Below, one piece after another: positions 21,370-32,253 of a stretch of 64,000 nt of DNA. The stretch lies in assembly GCA_037833965.1 (NCBI GenBank), contig AP031352.1:4258501-4322500 (forward strand), given 5' to 3'. A program made the translations under genes and the position numbers. This DNA comes from Marchantia polymorpha subsp. ruderalis (lineage: Eukaryota; Streptophyta; Marchantiopsida; Marchantiales; Marchantiaceae). The first letter of the stretch is position 1. Each line of letters starts with the position of its first letter. The notes beneath the pieces are model-generated. The model ran no database searches. It was given only the letters and a program-made list of their open reading frames with translations, and was not told where the DNA came from.

Positions 21370-22024
21370 CCAACCTCTACATGAAAACCAGCCAGTTTCT
21401 CAAAAGATTTAATACGAATAGAAGATCTCGAGGAATTATTTCAAGCAACTTATCAGATGCAGGTCAGAGAGAATCCTAGTTCTCACTTTGGCCATATACT
21501 CAGATGTATGCCCGTGCAGATGTTGGTAACATCATCAATCTCCTGCATGAACTGGATGGATAAACAAGAAAAGTCTGCATCTGATAAGTTTCTTGAAGCA
21601 ATTCCTCGAGATCTTTTATTTATATCACGAGCTTTGGACACTGGGTTGATAATTCCGATTCAAATCTTATGGTGAGGAGGCAATGGGTACTTCAGAAATT
21701 GTGCCAATTGATGATATGACTTCTCAATCTCAATCTCACGAAAGCCAAGATTGGCTTCTAACATTTGAAACCATACATTATCAGTTTGAATGTGCTACTT
21801 ATATAGAATATGATCAATCTTTGGTTGCACAAGAAAAGTGCACAAGATGGTATTGTGAAAATTATGCATCAGCAATCAATATACCTTATCTGGCTTGTAG
21901 AAGACTTTCACAAACAGATGCTTATCAACTGACTATGATGAACTAGTTGAAGGACAATAGGAAAATCTGGTTCTGGAAGAGGTTCACATTCATTGATGCC
22001 TTAAGTGCATGGCGGAATGGCTAG
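21334..22024 (+). pseudogene. Z-family copy Z2, degraded
   Basis: Aligned with Z3 and Z4, this copy has lost a base right after the ATG (ATGTTCTC instead of ATGGTTCTC) and has several later shifts and stops. Recognisable pieces lie in different frames: SKKNLGTNLYMKTSQFLKRF (about 21345-21420), DDMTSQSQSHESQDWLLTFE (about 21710-21770), NIPYLACRR (about 21880) and the C-terminal SAWRNG motif ending at 22024. An upstream ATG made by the snap-back arm opens a chimeric frame (21276-21479), which stops early. It is clearly non-functional as a Z protein. Like Z4, it lacks the 121-bp insertion at the stop codon. Confidence 0.85.
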
Positions 22025-24420
22025 AAGTGTTTTTGTCAAAGATTCTTGACAGGAACTGGAACATGATGCATTTCTAGAACTTGATAGTTGAAGACTATCC
22101 TTATCACTGGAAAGCGCATGCTACATTTTTTCAGATTACTATTTAACCAGAGTTTTATCTTCCTAGAGAGTAAGGCGATGAGATTCTGACAAACGTTTTT
22201 ACATCTTTAGTCTGCGAAGAATGTAGTGATCAGGTCTCTCTTTGATTTTCTAACCTCATTTGTAAGTATCATAGGAAGTACATTGTAAGCATTCGAGATG
22301 AAGCTCGAGGAGTTTCGGGTACAATGCCATGAGCACCCTGGAGCACAAAGTCTACATTTACAATGCAAGACTTATAAGACACTTTTTTTAAGATAATTAT
22401 AATGAGCATCTGCTGGACTCTTTCTATCACATATCACCTATTGAAGTATGCTGAGTCTTCACCTCGTGAAGAGTATAAGCGTGAGCTGATCCTTAACTTT
22501 TCAGAGACAGAGGTCACTCCTAGATAAAAGATCACTTTTGTTGTGTGTGCTTGTCACCATTCAGCAAAACAAAATGTGTATGTGGATGCAGGTCTGCAGA
22601 ATGCAAGCAATGTTTTGCTCTCTAGTTGTACCCATATATCCAGCTAATGAAAACCTTGTCAAGTTTGGATGAAATTTACATCACTTTTAAGAAGCATAGA
22701 GAAGATGCAATTTACGTGTTCCTTGAGTCAGCCTCAAATCTACCATCAAGTTACAAGTATGACTATCATCTGCGTGATCTGAACCTTCTTATGGCAGTAT
22801 TTAGTAATAACAGTCTTCATCCTGATGTTTTCTGGATGTACTTGCTGATCATATTCTTCTAGTCGGGTGATGAGTTATTAATATCTTATGATCTTGACGT
22901 CAACTTGTGGTTGATATGATCCTGGAAATATAATGTAATGTCTATTTATTCCATTCATCTGATTTGATTATTTTTCTAGTAAAAAATCGCTGTAACCGTA
23001 ATGAGGCCTCTGTATGCCAAAATGTTTCTATCAGTGGCTAAAACTTGTTGTTCTTCTCTTCAGTCCATGCTATTGACTACGTAAGTTAGTGTGAGCAATA
23101 CAGGTCGATGGCGAGGGAGCAAGTTCCTTCACTGCTCATGAGATTCATGAAAGACAGAAACATTTCGATATAGGATGTCATTATCCAGTTCAAATTTTGT
23201 TCCAGCATATGAGATTCCTATGCTTGAAAGCTATTCGGTTGTTGTCTTTTGGAACATAGCAACGAAGAAAGGGACGTTGGATTCTGTTGAATGCTCAACA
23301 ACTGATCGTTGGTTGACTTTCGCTGGATGTCAGTGCCGACTTGGTGCTTAAACAGTTCAAAACTTTACTCAGAAGTTTTTGTTGTTTCAGTTGTCATCTA
23401 AAAACAGAAGCTAGTGAGAAGGTTGCCACTCTCCAAAATTGGCTTGCATTATAACGTGACGTAGCGTAAACATGTAGATGTATGTTAAAATCAAATATCT
23501 AGCTTGAGTTTAGTTTTTTAGCTCATAATAGAAACATTTTATCAATACATCTGATCTTCATTCAGCAGGATTAGTTCATTTATTTTCAAATGTTGCCTAC
23601 TATAAACTGCGTAATGTAACCCGGTGATTCCAGATAAAAAATCCTTACTTCGAGATAGTTTTTACGAACTTGGTTGTTATCAACAAGTCACATTTTAAGA
23701 ACGTGTTTCGGCTTTTCGGTAGTCGATTCCTTTTTTGTCATCTTCAAGATGCTGTTCCGAAATCATTATCCATCTTGAGAGGCTCTTTGTCGAGCTTAGA
23801 TACATGCCTATTACAAGCAGCAATATTGGAAATGATATTCCGCATAATTTTAAAGATAACTACCTATCCTAAATGAACTGTATGGAATGTTTTCTTCAAC
23901 CTCAGAGCATAAATTGTAACCTCAGAGCATAATAATGAGTATAAATTGTAAATCGTAAAGTATGTAATGAACTTCAAAGTCGAATTGATGTCAAATTTGA
24001 GCAAAAATTCATCTTCTGCTTTCAGTTGATAGTCTAGAGAAAGTATATACCGTCATGCACTAAGTCCCTTGCTTTCAAGCAGATAGTATGCTATATGGTG
24101 TACGCCTTCTTGACCTTCTATCCTCACCAGATCTGCTTTACTGGGATATTGTGCCTCACAAGAGCTGGATGGCAAGTTGTGTGTCAATAAGAACCGCATT
24201 AGTTCACAAGAGGGAGCACAGAAATGCATGAATCATGAAAGGAAAAATTCTAGACCCTTGAGTCATGCTGGCAAGCCTCTTGGATACATCATGCAATACT
24301 CATTATCTAGATTTTTTGGTCCTCTATGCTTGATAAAAAATTTCTTTTTGGCCTACTTCAACCTCTTAATCTGAAATATGTACACCAAGTATGTTATAAA
24401 ATGAAAATAAAGCTAATTTT
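22025..24420. other. 3' flank of Z2 and module end
   Basis: Homologous to the flank of Z4 (55504-57360), and in part to Z3 (37606-39450). It includes about 0.9 kb (about 22160-23020) that is absent after Z1 and Z3. That part holds a frame with SASNLPSSYKYDYHLRDLNL (22626-22862), also present at about 56180-56330. The YSVVVFWNIATKKGTLD frame follows at about 23225, with a stop. These may be decayed exons of an ancestral longer gene or UTR. No intact gene is seen. Confidence 0.4.
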
Positions 24421-24585
24421 CATCTAGATCGTCATCCAGAGGAGTAGAATGAATTAATGTGGGCGACCTGTTGTCGGAGTTTCATGAACCGCAAAATCGA
24501 CTATTCTCTTATCTACTATTGTGGTTCAGAGCCTCGTCCCACGCAGTCGCATACAACAGGCCATAACAACACTGTAGTGTGGCCA
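24421..24585. repeat. Module boundary sequence (copy 1)
   Basis: The block with CATCTAGATCGTCATCCAGA, then GTCGGAGTTTC and GTGGTTCAGAGCCTCGTC recurs at about 39455-39600 and 57366-57530. The three points mark equivalent places in the tandem modules, 15.0 and 17.9 kb apart. Here the similarity stops at about 24585, where unrelated F-box gene DNA begins. Confidence 0.75.
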
Positions 24586-25249
24586 ACAACAAAGGTAGAT
24601 CGCATCTTTTAGGCACGTGATACGTCATACGCGTGTTCATCTTGATGCCAGGCATCTGATCATGCAGGCTCGTCTCAACCGCTCTGAAGAGTGAGCACCG
24701 GAGTGAATGCTGGCGCTTATGCGCACAAACTATTGAAAGGTTGACAGTCGTGACAAACCTATGTCCGCAACACAAATCCTCAGTGATGCCGAGCAGGTCT
24801 TCGTGTACTGAGATTCGGACAGGAACTGGTGAGCGGTTCGATTCGACCGTTCGCTCACGAGCTTCATGAAGCTTATGTCTCCACAGCGCCATCCAAATGA
24901 GCTTCGGGTCAATTCCATTGCAGTACGGGGCCCGCTGAAGTGGACTCCAAAGTCTTAACGAGTCCCAGAATATGGGCTTCACGCCCCGCGGCTATGGAGC
25001 GTAAGACGAACGTGAGACCACCTAGCGAGCGGGGTGAAGATAGTTGACATTGTCCTTGCCCATTTGAGTGATGCATAAGTTAGCGCGATTCACAAACCTT
25101 CAATCCTGGGGGGAGGGGGGTGGGGCAATGTCATGTGCTCACGGAAAGCGTCGCTAACTCTTAAGCTGAAAGCCTTCTTCAGTTCAACGAGGAGGTTCCT
25201 CGGAGGTGATCGTAGACATAATTTTGGTGTTGACTGACTAGAACGGGAA
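24586..25249. other. 5' flank of the F-box gene
   Basis: Single-copy DNA, richer in GC than the cluster. An open frame at 24509-24982 (minus) crosses the module boundary and is not supported. The promoter and 5' UTR of the F-box gene should lie here; an in-frame TGA 15 bases before the ATG fixes the start of that frame. Confidence 0.4.
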
Positions 25250-25705
25250 ATGGAGGAAAGAAGCAAAGAGTCTTCTGCATTGGTGCTTCCGAAGGCCCTT
25301 CCGAAGACCACTATGGAGTGGGACAGCGATGAGGAGGCGAGCTCGTCGGAGCTAGCTTTCATGGGGAGGTCGTTATCGGAGGACCTTCTGCTGACTGTGC
25401 TGAGCAAGCTCCCGCTCGAGAGCCTGAGGAGGTTCCGTTGCGTGTGCAGAAAGTGGAACGATCTGCTCATGTCTTGGGAATTCTCTCGCTCGATTTGCCA
25501 CAAACCCGGGAAGCTAATTCCGCTGTATCCGGGTGATGGAGAGCTCAATCTTTACGACACTAGCAATCGTTGCTGGTTGCAGCGCGACCTCAAATTTGGA
25601 GATGATCAGGGTTTGTTAATCGAAGATCAGGGATATGAGCTGGTCGCATCGGGTGGGGGCCTGTTGGCCTTTCTTGCCAAGCCGCAGCTCGACGCCAACT
25701 GGCGA

Positions 25706-25813
25706 GAGCGATTTCCGACATTCATCGTTTCCAACCCTTTGACACGACAGTCCCACAGAGAGCGATTCCCAACATTCATCGTCTCCAACCCTTTGACACG
25801 ACAGTACCACAGA
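25706..25813 (+). repeat. 54-bp tandem duplication inside the F-box gene
   Basis: Units 25706-25759 and 25760-25813 both encode ERFPTFIVSNPLTRQxHR, with only a few base differences. The duplication is in frame and adds 18 residues to the propeller-like region. Confidence 0.9.
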
Positions 25814-26075
25814 TTGCCGACTTCAGTCGTCCATGGATCGCGTTCCCTCAACATCCCTGAGGTAGGACATCTGTTGTGTGGAATAGACGTAGATCTGGAA
25901 ACAGGGTATTACACTTTCTTATTTTTGGATACTCGTTCCATTGAGGGCGAAGGGGAAACTTACGTCTACGACTCCAAATTGTGCTCATGGCGGATCTCTC
26001 ACTTGGTCCACCTGCCCTGGCTCCCCTGGCGAAACTTGCCAAGGATGCTCGAACTCTGCAAGACGATAAGTATAA

Positions 26076-26117
26076 ACTCTGAAATCGTTCAAAAAGCTCT
26101 GAAATCGTTCAAAAAGC
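26076..26117 (+). repeat. 20-bp tandem duplication inside the F-box gene
   Basis: CTCTGAAATCGTTCAAAAAG occurs twice head to tail. The unit is not a multiple of three, so it shifts the F-box frame near its end. Confidence 0.85.
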
Positions 26118-26179
26118 GGAGCAACCCGACAAATACGAGATCATTCTATGCCCTGTCTTGTGTGGCTCTACTCAAAAGG

Positions 26180-27147
26180 CCAGCAGCATCCTGAAGGAAA
26201 AGAAAATTGTTACTAACTGTTGATAGGAATGTCTCATTCTACTATCGTACATCATGTAGTATATATGGGTCTAGAGTGCTACATCGAGCGTAATCCTATT
26301 TTTGTATTTCATTACTCTCTTAAAGTCACAAAAGCAATTAAAGATACTTTGAAAAGTTAACGTTTATAATATAGAAGAAGACTTACCAAAGTGCCCGGAT
26401 TTTGGCTATTCAGAGCCGAAAGGTAGAAAGCTGTTTCTGTACCAACATTCAACTCAAAATGTAACAAACCACGAGGAAAGACGATGAGATCTCCCGGGTT
26501 CAGAATGTGGATGTGAGCTTGTCCTGCAGACAAATGGTCCAGAAGTAAAATTTCAGGGAAGGGATTCACATATACATCTAAGACCTAACCGAATCCAATG
26601 ATGATTTGCATCAAGTTCGCAAACACCAGAACCTTTAGTGTCGACAAAACCAGCCTGAAGTGGACCACCACTGATCAAGGAAAGAAGCTCTGTAGCACGG
26701 GGGTGTGTGTGGGGTACGTTCTCTCCACACGGTACCATCTTGAACTGAACAACGGTCAGACCTCAGACCTGCAAATGCCATAAAGATAAAAGATGAAACT
26801 CTATATAGTCAATCAAAGAGTTTCCCTTCGATATAAGACATGTCTTTTGTGCATCTGATTTGAAACCCAGAAAAAAGAAATGTCTTGCTGGATTCGACGT
26901 ACGTAAGGCCAGGGAAATTTCCGATGTCGAGGGCTGCTCGAACGCCTCCAGATCCAATAGATACATCTCCATTGACAAAGATGTTGCGGAAGACTGGAGT
27001 AGTTGCGTTTGCAGAAAAGTCGACGGGAGGATCGGGATCGGCAGCTTCGACTCTCTGTACCAGCACCAGGCATGTGCTGTAAATGAAAAGAAGCATAATT
27101 ATGCCATGCACCATCTTGGACGTGCAATCAACCTTCGAGAAGTTCAT
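26180..27147 (-). pseudogene. Germin-like gene GLP3, lacks exon 4 and is frameshifted
   Basis: Minus-strand exons 26903-27147, 26633-26768 and 26387-26523 match GLP5. Exon 2 is 136 bp rather than 137: one base is missing right after its acceptor, in the run before the GLTVVQF codons. Only the first 10 or so bases of exon 4 remain (to about 26180); there the sequence switches to the F-box gene. The C-terminal 50 or so residues are lost. Exon 1 still encodes a signal peptide and DPDPPVDFSANATTPVFRN, and box 2 (GDLIVFPRGLLHFELN) is present in exon 3. Confidence 0.88.
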
Positions 27148-27291
27148 GATCGTCGTCTGTATTCAACTTTTGGTGTGAAGATGAAAACACTCGATAAAGT
27201 AGTTCGCCAGGATCTGTGATGAAGGCCGATGCAAGGGAAGGTAGATCTTCCTGAGCCTGCTGGAGAGGTGTTTTTAGCTTGCCTTTATACA

Positions 27292-27299
27292 CCTGAATG
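27292..27299 (-). promoter_or_regulatory. TATA element of GLP3
   Basis: Minus strand GGTGTATAAAGGC, about 145 bp upstream of the ATG; the same element as at GLP1, GLP5 and GLP7. Confidence 0.65.
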
Positions 27300-29206
27300 A
27301 GTTTGGTCGCCTCGATTTCATTAGTAAAAATGTCGTATCTGGTTGCTATTTGATCGGAATGCTCTCACGCTTAGCTTGTGAATTGCTAGGTTGTTGTATT
27401 TCATGTATGGGTTAAACTCTTTCTTATACATTATCGACTCTTTCAATCAATTTGGTATCAGATTTCAAGCTTTCATCTGTTCTTTGGTGAATGTAATGTG
27501 AGGTCATCTTCAGGCCAAGACAGGAGAAGTAGGGTCAGTCTGATCACTATTTTCGAATCAAATGGTCATGTGAAGCCGCACAGTTCAAATATACAATCAT
27601 ACACATGTTTATTTATTTTCAGCCTAACCCGTTGTATTTGAGATCGGAGATCAGCCTCTCTGGTTGTGATCATTCTTGCGAGAGAAATTTGAAGGATGTG
27701 AATTGCATTCAGCGAAACCGATTGACTGAGTTCGCTGCGATTCTCCAATAAGTTCCATTCATTTTTGAGGTCAATTCAGTGTGGGCAGTGTAACTAAACA
27801 TTCTTGAATGACAAAAACCTTTGCTGTAGCCTAAAGACAGCGAGTATGCAACAAATCACACGAATGATCAGCAGCGAAGGGAAAATATAGTCTAGGAATA
27901 ATACTAAAGGCAATACAAACATGCACAGATTAGTTAACCAGGTTCTCATGATCGTGTATTTTCCAGATCTACAACTGCTACCAAGATTAATGTGTACAAT
28001 TCAGCAGATGTGTGTGTAGTTTCTAGGAATGATCAGCCAATAGCTATGAATATGTACCGTACAAATCAAAATCTGTTGATCATGAGTTGGAAAGAAAGTG
28101 AACTAAGAGTCAAGGCTGAACCGAAGCTTAAGCTACCTTTATTGATCTACAGGTTACAAGTTATTTCAACAACCAAGCTATCAGATAAGGGAGCACTTTC
28201 AGATGCATTCTAACTTCCTTGAAAATACTGATCAGCCTTGCCATGGTCTAGCTGTGACATGATCTAGACCCAATGGGGTGGCAGAGCTTATCAATGGAAC
28301 GCTTGTCTAGGCCCAAATCTTTACAAAGAAACTCCGGGGGGATGGAGAACACACTTCGTCCGTAGCTCCGAGTGAAGGTTTGTACAGACAGAAACTGAAA
28401 TTGCCTTATATGCCTCTGATGTTCGTGCAAGACATCTTGGGCACCTCCAAATTAGACATAGGTTGCTTAGTATGATAACCCCTCATTTCACCAAGTACTC
28501 TGTATAACTTTGCATCGACGGATATTTAAGTGTCATGTTCAGATTCCAATTCTTTCACCTCAAGAAGCAGTCAAAACTTTTTTTCCTCATCGAACCATCA
28601 ACTTGATACTTCTTGAGTAAGGACGCATAAAACAGTGGATGACGCGCCAAATGTAGAGAGATATTCAAGGTCTGCATGTCTTATAAAGTATTGTTTTGCA
28701 CATTGTCATGCAGACTTCTATCATAGCATCCATGTGAACATGCAGAGTAAAGAAATGCATGAAACATATAGAGAATAGTAGCGTGTTATTAAAACAGTTA
28801 TCCATACATGCACAGCGGTCTGATCTCTCTAACAAGAATTAGCACAACGCGACAGTCTCATCTGCGAACATATTTACAAATGATCTGGGCTGAACATGAA
28901 ATCAATGTGGATGATCACAAGGTATGTACAACAAGATGGGCTTAAACCGACCCTACTTCCACTATCATGGCCTGAAGGAGAACTCCCATGACATCTAGAC
29001 AAGAGAAGATAGAATCCTTTCAATTCTCATACAAAATTATGATGGAAACAGCGCTGCAGTTGATAATGTTCAAGTATGGAGCGTTCCCAGACATGCAACG
29101 CACCAGTTCACAAGCAAAGCGTGAGAGCATTTCAGGAATTTAGATTCCAGATACATAATTTACGAAATTTGTAAATGTCGAATTCAAGATGAGACACCTC
29201 AATCAG
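27300..29206. other. GLP3/GLP4 divergent intergenic region
   Basis: About 1.9 kb between two outward-facing TATA boxes, homologous to 43700-45597. A frame at 27992-28213 (SADVCVVSRNDQPIAMNMYR and onward) is also open at 44359-44562. The differences mostly change amino acids and the segment is absent from the GLP7 flank, so I do not call it a gene. No other gene is seen. Confidence 0.45.
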
Positions 29207-29209
29207 GTG

Positions 29210-29216
29210 TATAAAG
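29210..29216 (+). promoter_or_regulatory. TATA element of GLP4
   Basis: AATCAGGTGTATAAAGCC, about 140 bp upstream of the GLP4 ATG. It nearly matches the element of the minus-strand genes (TTCAGGTGTATAAAGGC), so the intergenic region is nearly symmetrical. Confidence 0.65.
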
Positions 29217-29351
29217 CCAACTCAAAACCTTTATCCAGCAGGCTCAGGAAGATCTTCCAACTCTTGGATCAGTTCTCTGCATAGACCCTGACTTCCTACA
29301 ACGTCCTCTGTTTTCATTTTTCACACGTGAAGTTGAATACAAGCGACGATC

Positions 29352-30472
29352 ATGAACTTCTCGAAGGAGGATTGCAAGTCCAAGATGGTGCATGGCATGG
29401 TCAAGCTTGTTTTCATTTTCAGCACATGCCTGGTGCTGGTACAGAGAGTCGAGGCTGCCGATCCTGATCCTCTGGTCGACTTTGCAGCAAACGCAACTAC
29501 ACCAGTCTTCCGCAACATCTTTGCCAATGGAGATGTAACGACTGGATCTGGAGGAGTTCGAGCAGCTCTCCACATCGGAAAATTTCCCGGCCTTACGTAC
29601 ACAATTTCCAACCAAATTCTCTTTCTTACTGTGTTATAAAACAAATACACAATTAACATGTTTTTTTTTGCGTAGAGAAAGTCTTTGCTTGAGTACGCAT
29701 GAATTTATCTTTTAATTTTCCGAACATTTGCAGGTCCGGGGTCTGACCGTTGTTCAGTTCAAGATGGTACCGTGCGGAGAGAACGTGCCACACACGCACC
29801 CGCGTGCCACAGAGCTCCTTTCCTTGATCAGTGGAGGTCCCCTACAAGCTGGCTTCGTTGATACAAAAGGTTCTGATGTTTTATCCATGATTCACATCAT
29901 CATTACATCTCGGATGGGACTAATATACAGAATAGGGAAACTCCTGTTAGTTCATTCCTTAATTATTAATATTTCGATCATTTGAATGCAGGGGAAACTC
30001 ATATACACATTCTGTACCCAGGAGATCTCATCGTCTTTCCTCGCGGTTTGCTACATTTTGAAATAAATGTAGGTACAGAAATAGCTTTCTACATTTCTGC
30101 TCTGAACAGCCAAAATCCAGGCACTTTGGTAAGTCTCATTCCATTCCATTTTGCCGTTCAATTTCAATTATTATCTGAAGACATCATTCTATTAGAGGAA
30201 TAGGAGAGACTGTAGCGTCCATATATATTGTATTGTCTCCAAAAATACAACTACACATTATTATCGATGGTTCTAACTACGTGGTCCTACTTCAGGATGC
30301 TGCTGGAGCGGTTTTGCAATTGCCGGAGCGTGCCGCTGCTATAGCTCTCAATATTGACATTGCAGCGGTTAGAGCCCTGAAATTACAGAGACCTTACAAC
30401 GAGCCCCCGACTCTGGAGGCTGCCAAGCCAGGAGTATGTGTGCCCGGCCAGTTGATTACCACCACCGTCTGA
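29352..30472 (+). pseudogene. Germin-like gene GLP4, single-base frameshift at exon 2
   Basis: Exons 29352-29596, 29734-29869, 29992-30128 and 30296-30472, with the same phases as GLP6. All parts of a germin-like protein are present: a signal peptide, ADPDPLVDFAANATTPVFRN, box 1 PHTHPRATE with the two His and the Glu ligand, box 2 GDLIVFPRGLLHFEIN with the third His, and the C-terminus CVPGQLITTTV. Exon 2 is one base short just after the acceptor (GTCCGGGG where GLP6 has GTCCGAAGG), so the spliced frame breaks before box 1. No alternative donor or acceptor that would fix the phase is apparent. It is probably a recent pseudogene, or a sequencing error at a G run; the rest is nearly identical to GLP6. 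Confidence 0.75.
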
Positions 30473-31646
30473 CAAGATGTAGAGTGAATGGGCAGTACGA
30501 TACAGAGGCCGTCACCTCTTTGGAGCTGAGATCTCATAAAACCTTCCTGAGAAGCTGCAACTTGTCCTTTAAAGCTATTCATAACAGTAACATGGGCTGC
30601 AACTTTCTGACGTCAACTTAGAATTAATTCTTGTAAAACGACTTCATCAATTCGGCATTCAAAACCCATAAGTATCGAACTGAAGATAGATCATTAGTCG
30701 GTATATGCAACTATTTCGACTACAATCACACGAGCACGTTAAACCCTCAGTCTGATACAAGAGATATTGTTCAGCAAAATGTGAGTTGGAAAACGTTCCC
30801 AGAAACTAACTAATAGTCACTGTCCAACTGATAGATGGACAGTCACAAATCTAAAGCTTGACTTTCAATATCAAGAGCTTTTGCTAGCTAAACCTGAAGA
30901 AGAAAGATAATTTGCAGAATTCAGTACAATCGGCTAATCTGCAGGATCACATCGATAGTGATATAATGGTCTGCAGGATACTGATTGCAAGAGTGGTAAA
31001 GTATGTTCAAGGAAAAAATAGTTGTATAGGCTTCCCTGCAGCTGAGAGTCATGTGAGAGTTTGTATTCTGTTACTTGTGTAATGCCTATGATAGGGAAAC
31101 AATGACAGAAGAATTGTGATCTATGGATGTTACACATCTAGCGGGGAATTCTGGCCGAAATTCTTGCTGGGAAAAGTGTGAGGGTGCAAGAAAAGACCGG
31201 TAACTCTTATTCCTATGCATATTGCACCTTTCTTTTTTGGACCCTCCCTTGATCATACCATGGTGATGAAATAATAGGCAGAAGACGACACTATCCTTAT
31301 TTCAGCCAACATAAGCCTCGTGTTGAAGGTGACTCAAACCAATTAAAAATTGATATTCCTTATTTATAAATGTCGTGTACAGTTTAGAACATCCAAAATG
31401 TCGTGTACATTTAAATTTGGCCGATCCGATTTGGATTTCATCCTCCTTTTCCGTGATGAAATTTTTGTGATTGCCCATTCTCCTGTACAAAATGTTGGCA
31501 TTTAAGATTTAATAGTGGAATCGTGGAACATTCAAAATCAGAGATCTCCATGATTCACTGTCTGCGCGGTTGCTATATATATACCAGCTCCACAAATAAC
31601 CACAAGGATGTAAATTCATGATCTGTGAATGCTTTTCTGCGCCCAG
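30473..31646. other. GLP4 3' flank and 5'-truncated LOR3 flank
   Basis: Homologous to 46862-47890 and then, after a jump at about 31385, to 49565-49809. About 1.7 kb that would hold LOR3 exon 1 and the 48614-type frame is deleted. No gene is seen. Confidence 0.5.
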
Positions 31647-32195
31647 AAAATCTCTCTGCACAACACGTACCCAGTTTACAAAGGAGAGAGTTCGGAAGAA
31701 CTCTTCACTGTTGGGGACAAAAACACGAGGGACGCCGCAGAATTGACATACGAGATTCAACTCGAGTCTGAATCAGAACCTACCTTCCCAGTGAAGGGTG
31801 ACTTTGTTCGTCGCAACTATGAAATCATTTTCAAAGTATCGTCGATTGCGGCGGAGGTGTGTACTTCAGCAGTTCCAAAATAATAGTCGAGATGACGATT
31901 ATAATCCTTTGAAGGTTTAGTCAATCAGCGTCCACATTGAGATAGAACTTGTATCTAGTCATGACTTCATTTGAACTAGTTTCATTATTGACTACATGGT
32001 AAATGATCTGCGCATTTTTTAATGCAGGTTGCGATGAAGCATTTCTCCCTGACCTCTATGATTACGGGCAGAAGCAATTATGGAGTGCTTGTTAGTCCCA
32101 ACGTTGATCAGGCGTTTGTGGCTGCTGTGGTTACAATGATGGAAGCTATCCACAATGAGAACAAGGAGAAACGTGGTCGCAAGCACTCAGACTGA
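31647..32195 (+). pseudogene. LOR3, lacks exon 1
   Basis: Exon 2 (31647-31856, 210 bp) encodes KISLHNTYPVYKGES...AELTYEIQLESES...VRRNYEIIF. Exon 3 (32028-32195, 168 bp) encodes MKHFSLTSMITG...YGVLVSPNVDQAFVAAV and ends KHSD. Both exons are open and have good splice sites, but exon 1, with the first two strand motifs and the start codon, is missing. A deletion of about 1.7 kb relative to the LOR4 module removed it together with the promoter. A shortened protein could only arise from an upstream or internal ATG, and no promoter is evident. Confidence 0.85.
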
Positions 32196-32253
32196 TTAGA
32201 AGAGCATTTTTCCAATTCATCTGTCAGAGAACAGGATCATTTTTCTCGGATAT

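Larger units (their letters stand above)
25250..26194 (+). pseudogene. F-box protein gene, 3' end frameshifted and chimeric
   Basis: A 314-residue frame with an acidic leader and an F-box at about residues 41-80 (SLSEDLLLTVLSKLPLESLR, then FRCVCRKWNDLL), followed by a kelch/beta-propeller-like region (GLLAFL, FIVSNPLTRQ). F-box proteins usually link SKP1-cullin ubiquitin ligases to a substrate. Three oddities are seen. A 54-bp in-frame tandem duplication repeats residues 153-170. A 20-bp tandem duplication near residue 280 shifts the frame; the alternative frame beyond it reads AEQPDKYEIILCPVLCG, which looks like the original protein. The last codons, RPAAS and stop, come from antisense GLP3 exon 4 DNA across the junction at about 26180. 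The gene is thus truncated and probably a pseudogene, although the F-box itself is intact and a shortened protein could be made. Confidence 0.75.

Noticed and set aside
24509-24982. 157-codon minus-strand frame upstream of the F-box gene
   Set aside because: It spans the module boundary between duplicated and single-copy DNA, so it cannot be an old coding region, and shows no known motif.
27890-28420. About 0.5 kb with AAGGCAAT-like ends, considered as a small DNA transposon in the GLP intergenic region
   Set aside because: The ends match over only about 10 bp, no target duplication is visible, and the first module keeps part of the same stretch, so loss in the GLP7 flank is as likely as insertion elsewhere.
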